Source: Bosea vaviloviae (GTDB lineage: Bacteria; Pseudomonadota; Alphaproteobacteria; Rhizobiales; Beijerinckiaceae). Taken from it: 64,000 nucleotides of DNA. Shown here piece by piece: positions 60,085-64,000 of this stretch (the stretch's first letter is position 1; the number at the start of each line of letters is the position of its first letter). A model generated the notes under the pieces. The model worked only from the letters and a program-made list of their open reading frames with translations. It was not told the DNA's origin and ran no database searches. Position numbers and translations under genes: made by a program. The stretch lies in the NCBI RefSeq assembly GCF_001741865.1, contig NZ_CP017147.1, positions 4,827,001 to 4,891,000 of the forward strand, written 5' to 3'.

Positions 60085-61278
60085 TCAGCGGCCTGTTATG
60101 ATTTTGATCGGTGCGCCTAGGATCGTGATGGGCAGGGATACGATCGCCCCGACAGCATCACCGACCGCGGTCTGCGCCGGGTTCGCGTTGTCCGCGCCTC
60201 CGGAGATGCCGTTCTCGAGTACGGCCGATAGACGGGGCGCAATCTCGGCCAACTGGGCAAACTTGCCATGGTTGGACGAGTCCAGCGCCTTCACATCCGT
60301 CAGGTCGATGACGACGGCGCCCAGCGCCGCGAGTTCTTCGGTATTGCCGTCGGCTCCGACGCGATTGCCGCCGCCGGCGATGAAGCTGGACGCCCGCAGC
60401 GCCTGATCATCCTTGGACAGCACGATATAGAAGGGCTTGCGCGGCTTCCCGAAGCGCCGCATCTGCGATTTGAAGACATCGATGTCGATATCGGGCGCTG
60501 CCAGGAAGATCGAGCCGAGCTTGCCGCCATCAGGCAGGCGTCCGGAGATCTTGATCTGCCGAAGCGCCTCGACGGTCACCCAATTGCCCATCGAATGCGC
60601 GAGGATGTTGACCTGCTCGGCGTCGCTGGCAAAGATCAGGCGTATGGTGCGTTCCAGATCGTCCCGCGCCGTCGTGGCGCTGTTGTTGTCGTAGACATAT
60701 TGCGTCAGCGCACCGCGCGACGCCCAGGTGAACAGCACCGGCACGGCCAGCGTCTTGGAATCGTGGACGATCTGGCCGAAGCGGTACACGCTCTCGGCAA
60801 ACATCGTATTATAGCCGTGGATGAACAGCAGCACCTTGCGGCTGCCGCGCGGACGCGTGGCCAGCTGGGCGTTGAGCGAGCGGACGAAGTCCTTTTCGCC
60901 GTCGAGATAGGCCGCCTGACGGACCACGAAATCGGTTTTCGCACTTCCGGGGGCGGCCGACGCCCACTCGATCTCTCCGGCCTTGTGAGCCTGCGGAACC
61001 GATATGCTGATCCTGGCGAAGTCGAGAGGCGAGCCCCGCTCGCCGCCAAACAGCGTCCCGGGCCGATCGTCGCGTTTGCGCGTCGTCGCAACCAGCAGCA
61101 CGTGTTCGGTTGCCCCCGAGCCCGGCCCGGCGACCGGGCTGAGGAAGCCCGTCTCCGGGCGCGAGGCGCAGGCCGTGAGGAGCGTGATCAAAAATGCGGA
61201 GCAAAACGCTGCGCGGCACCATGCGATCGCTCGGGCGAGGAATGCGTCGGCCAGGGGCTGCGCCACATGCATCGTCAC
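60085..61278 (-). CDS. DUF900-type alpha/beta hydrolase, lipoprotein
   Basis: A 397-residue protein. A hydrophobic leader ends in a lipobox (FLITLLTACASR). The mature part has the DUF900 features RKVLLFIHGYNTMFAESVYR and VLFTWASRG, and the nucleophile Ser in VNILAHSMGNWVTVEALRQI. Its start overlaps the stop of the MscS-family gene (61275-61278), so the two are translationally coupled. Members are probable esterases or lipases of the cell envelope. Confidence 0.88.
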   Translation of the reverse strand: MTMHVAQPLADAFLARAIAWCRAAFCSAFLITLLTACASRPETGFLSPVAGPGSGATEHVLLVATTRKRDDRPGTLFGGERGSPLDFARISISVPQAHKAGEIEWASAAPGSAKTDFVVRQAAYLDGEKDFVRSLNAQLATRPRGSRKVLLFIHGYNTMFAESVYRFGQIVHDSKTLAVPVLFTWASRGALTQYVYDNNSATTARDDLERTIRLIFASDAEQVNILAHSMGNWVTVEALRQIKISGRLPDGGKLGSIFLAAPDIDIDVFKSQMRRFGKPRKPFYIVLSKDDQALRASSFIAGGGNRVGADGNTEELAALGAVVIDLTDVKALDSSNHGKFAQLAEIAPRLSAVLENGISGGADNANPAQTAVGDAVGAIVSLPITILGAPIKIITGR

Positions 61279-63557
61279 GCTCCTTCCTCCGCAGACAGCG
61301 CCAGTTCGGCCCGCGATCGATTCTGGGCCGAGCTCGCGGCCGCCGCGGCGGCCTGATCGCCGCCTGCACCCATCGTCTGGACCGCGACCATCGAGTCCGC
61401 GAATTCGATCCCCACGGTCGGGAAGGTCGTGACCATGGTCTTCACCGCGACCCGCTGGACATAGCTCGGCTGGATCGGTTTGACGGTGAATTTGAAGCGA
61501 ACAAGGATCGCATTGTCCAAGATGTCGGCAACGCCCTGCATGCGCAGCGGGGCGATGAAATCATTGGCGAATTCGGGGTCCGCCTGCATCTGGTCGCCGA
61601 TCTTCTTGACCGTCTTGCGCAGTTTCTCGAGATCGGTGTCGCGCTTGAAGCGAAGGTTGAATTTAACGGTCGCCCAGTCCCGGCTGAAATTGGTGATCTG
61701 GCCGAGCTGACCGAACGGAATGGTGTGGACCTGGCCATTCTGATGGCGCAGCCGGATCGAGCGCAGCGTGAAGCCTTCGACGGACCCCTTCGCCTTGCCG
61801 CAATCGATGTACTCGCCGATGCGGAAGGCATCGTCGCTCAGGTAGAATATTCCCGAGACGATGTCGCGGACGAGCGCCTGGCTGCCGAAGGACAAAGCCA
61901 GCCCGAACACCGATGCCCCGGCCAGGAGCGGCGCGATGTTGACCCCCACCTCCGAGAGCACGATGAGCAGGGCCAGCACGCAAATCGTGATCGCGAGCAC
62001 GACCCGCAACAGCGGCAGCATGGTCGCAAGGCGGGAGCCGGAGCCGCCGCCCTCCCCTCCGGCCGCGGCGTCGGCGGCCGTCGCCGGTGTCGCGCGGGTG
62101 AAAAAATCGACCAGCTCCCAGGCTACGAAGGCAAGGAACAGCGTCACGGCTGTGGCGAGGGACGAACGGGCGAGCGTCCGCCAGCCCTGCTCGTCGACGA
62201 GCGCAAAGACATCCACAATCCAGCTTTGCGCGACGAAGACCATGATCGCGAGCAGGATGGCTGTCCGGATGCAGCGAATGACGACATCGGTAAAACCGCG
62301 CGGAGACGGCATCGCCGCCGCATCGGCGGCGGGCTCAGCGGTCGGCTCGCCCTCTGCGACGTCAGGCACGGCCGCCGGGCGTGGCTGGGTCAGGTAGCGT
62401 GCCAGCGTTTGAAACAGGATCAATGCGATCAGCGCATTGAGCGTCAGGAGCACGGCGTTGGGCACGGTGTAGCGCGCGACCACGGCGCCGTAGATCTGGG
62501 TGAGCCCGAGCGCTAGGAAAAGCGGCGCCGCGACGGTGAGCCAGTGAGCGCCCAGCCAGCCGGCCAGGCTGTTTGGGGCCGAGGCCAGCCCGGCCAGCCA
62601 GCGGCCGACGGCGATGCGCGAGCGCGCGGCCATCCAGAAGACGAAGCTCAGCACGAGGCTCGTCACCAGGATCTGGCCGGCGGCGATCGCCTCCGCCGGG
62701 GTCCCGGTCGCGATCAGCAGGCGGATCACGATCCGCAGGACCATGATCAGGAGGACGATCAGCGTGATGCGGCGATACAGGGCAGCGGCTTCGCCATCGT
62801 CCATTGCCGCGAGGCGGGCGCCGGCGAGGCCTGGCCGCAGCACGAAGCGGAAAGCCAGCATGTAAAGCCGCCAGGCGAAGATCCCCGCCAGGACCGCGGC
62901 CGCCAGCTTGTCCTGGCCGACGCCGCGGGAAAACCAGATGCCGATCGCGCCATAGCTGACGAGCCAGACGGCGGCGACGCCGACAAGATCGAGCACCAGG
63001 ATCCCGCCGATCGGCAGCAGCGCAGAAGGGCCGGATGTCGCGGCGACTCTTGCACCAAGGCGCGTTCGCAGGCCGCCGAACAGCGCCGCCACGAGCCGTT
63101 CGACGGTGAGCGCCAGCGCCGCGGAGATGAACAGGAGCAGGAGAAACGCCGATAATCCGCGGCCATCGCCGGCCTGGACGATCAGCCGGGGAAATTCCGC
63201 CAGCCGGCGGCCGAGTTCAGGGAAAGCCGCCAGCGCGGCAGCGCCTCTGTCGACGAATTGCGCTACCCGGGTTTCGAGCGGATCCGGCGTCGCGGCACCG
63301 GCGGCGTCCGAGGCCCCTCCTCTCGCCGCCGGCGCGGACGCGGGAGCCTTCAGCTTCTCGACGACAGATCGACCGATAGCTTCGACAAGTGCGTCGAACT
63401 GTTCCTGGCTGATCCCGGTGGGCGGAGCCGGGGTTTGGGCGAGCGCTGGAAGCGAGAGGGCGTGCAAACATAAAAACAGGCAGAATAGAGGCGCGAGCGC
63501 CAGAAACCTTAAAGCTGACCTAGATGGGCGCTTGCTGAATTGTTTCTGAGCAGACAT
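61275..63557 (-). CDS. Large MscS-family mechanosensitive channel
   Basis: A 760-residue membrane protein: signal peptide (LRFLALAPLFCLFLCLHALS to ALAQ), a periplasmic region of about 110 residues, roughly ten membrane helices, then a C-terminal MscS core with the pore helix LLAGASVFGLALSFGSQALV, the beta domain SGIFYLSDDAFRIGEYIDCG, and the cytoplasmic vestibule. It belongs to the YbdG/YjeP-like large channels. A start at 63623 is possible, but 63557 gives a proper leader. It overlaps the hydrolase gene by 4 nt. Confidence 0.92.
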   Translation of the reverse strand: MSAQKQFSKRPSRSALRFLALAPLFCLFLCLHALSLPALAQTPAPPTGISQEQFDALVEAIGRSVVEKLKAPASAPAARGGASDAAGAATPDPLETRVAQFVDRGAAALAAFPELGRRLAEFPRLIVQAGDGRGLSAFLLLLFISAALALTVERLVAALFGGLRTRLGARVAATSGPSALLPIGGILVLDLVGVAAVWLVSYGAIGIWFSRGVGQDKLAAAVLAGIFAWRLYMLAFRFVLRPGLAGARLAAMDDGEAAALYRRITLIVLLIMVLRIVIRLLIATGTPAEAIAAGQILVTSLVLSFVFWMAARSRIAVGRWLAGLASAPNSLAGWLGAHWLTVAAPLFLALGLTQIYGAVVARYTVPNAVLLTLNALIALILFQTLARYLTQPRPAAVPDVAEGEPTAEPAADAAAMPSPRGFTDVVIRCIRTAILLAIMVFVAQSWIVDVFALVDEQGWRTLARSSLATAVTLFLAFVAWELVDFFTRATPATAADAAAGGEGGGSGSRLATMLPLLRVVLAITICVLALLIVLSEVGVNIAPLLAGASVFGLALSFGSQALVRDIVSGIFYLSDDAFRIGEYIDCGKAKGSVEGFTLRSIRLRHQNGQVHTIPFGQLGQITNFSRDWATVKFNLRFKRDTDLEKLRKTVKKIGDQMQADPEFANDFIAPLRMQGVADILDNAILVRFKFTVKPIQPSYVQRVAVKTMVTTFPTVGIEFADSMVAVQTMGAGGDQAAAAAASSAQNRSRAELALSAEEGA

Positions 63558-64000
63558 TGACGCACGCCCACCGGCCACCAGGTCAGAAAAATAGCTGAAG
63601 TCATTTGTGGCAAGCAGGCCCATATCGCCGATATTGTCCGCCGCTTTATAGAATGAAATTCGACAACCCCTGGCAATATCTGCTTAGGCAGACTAATTTC
63701 ATCACTGATAAGTTTTCAGCCTACCATTTTACATATGAAAATTATAGAGCGCCAGCTCAATTGACCGAAGCCTCCTATAGGGCCAAGGTTAGTCGATGCG
63801 AACCGCGTCGACAAGCTTCACGGCATCCGCAAGGTCAAGTTTTATGTGCAGGAGCCTTAGCGCATGTTGGGCTGGGAAATTAGGGCAGGGCGGGGCCAGC
63901 GCTAGGGAATGCGGAGCTGATGTTCCAGGAACTCATATGCAGGCAACTCACGTCCCAAGAGCGCATGTCCCGAGAGCGCATGCCTCTGGTGGCGCGCGGC
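63558..64000. other. AT-rich window edge without a supported gene
   Basis: The part 63630-63790 is visibly richer in A and T than the rest of the window. Open frames there are short and lack family features. One frame near 63787-63858 ends a short segment reading HGIRKVKFYVQEP before a stop and could be the tail of a lost gene. Two near-copies of GAGAGCGCATG lie at 63959-63984. Confidence 0.4.

Noticed and set aside
1..64000. tRNA, rRNA, phage or complete insertion sequence
   Set aside because: I scanned intergenic regions for cloverleaf-like sequence, transposase motifs and phage genes and found none; a covariance-model search would be decisive for small RNAs.

Overview
The window looks like chromosome from a GC-rich alphaproteobacterium of the order Hyphomicrobiales (Rhizobiales). 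The evidence is the FAD/folate tRNA methyltransferase TrmFO, the run dgt-argS-SPOR-nagZ-scpAB-tatABC-serS-surE-pcm-nlpD, DUF1489, a DUF1236 protein, a phasin, and many long palindromic intergenic elements of the kind scattered through genomes of this order. Bosea or a close relative is my best guess at genus; that is inference from gene content, not from a marker comparison. I saw no rRNA, tRNA, CRISPR array, complete insertion sequence or prophage.

Region 1 (1-25300) is conserved housekeeping chromosome, almost all on the minus strand. A run yajC-secD-secF is followed by two homologues of mitochondrial complex I assembly factors (an NDUFAF3/Mth938-like protein and an NDUFAF6/phytoene-synthase-like protein) and converges on trmFO. 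A DUF815 ATPase points the other way. Next come nlpD, pcm and surE (the same trio as in enterobacteria), serS, the Tat translocase, an orphan ABC ATPase, the condensin partners scpA/scpB, nagZ, a Tat-exported TRAP-type binding protein, a membrane-anchored SPOR protein, argS and dgt, with a divergent A-type iron-sulfur carrier. Seven different palindromic elements sit in the gaps between co-oriented genes at 9.9-18.7 kb. As read, surE carries a one-base frameshift in a run of five Gs.

Region 2 (25300-48400) is mixed and more plastic. It holds small regulator-plus-target pairs (XRE regulator with a truncated SDR; GbsR/MarR-like regulator with an isoprenylcysteine methyltransferase-like protein; LysR with an aldo/keto reductase; MarR with a small membrane protein), a sirtuin gene broken by an exact 20-bp tandem duplication, an aminotransferase, a UxaA-family dehydratase, a phasin, a D,D-carboxypeptidase with a SPOR tail, an overlapping pair encoding a VWA-like protein and a membrane J-protein, and panC.

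Region 3 (48400-52150) looks like a stress-gene insertion of lower GC by eye: CsbD, a YciE/DUF892 ferritin-like protein, a small hydrophilic protein and a YihY/BrkB membrane protein. It is bordered by a truncated APH(6)-type kinase and contains a GAF-domain fragment. Two genes have sequences resembling promoters of the EcfG general stress sigma factor.

Region 4 (52150-64000) carries an ohrR/ohr peroxide-response pair with palindromic sites, a DipZ-type CcdA-thioredoxin fusion followed by an Asp-nucleophile alpha/beta hydrolase, a DUF2955-HlyD efflux pair, and a minus-strand set made of a large MscS-family channel whose gene overlaps that of an alpha/beta hydrolase lipoprotein, then a secreted protein and a small membrane protein. 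The last ~380 bases are AT-rich for this genome and hold no gene I can support.
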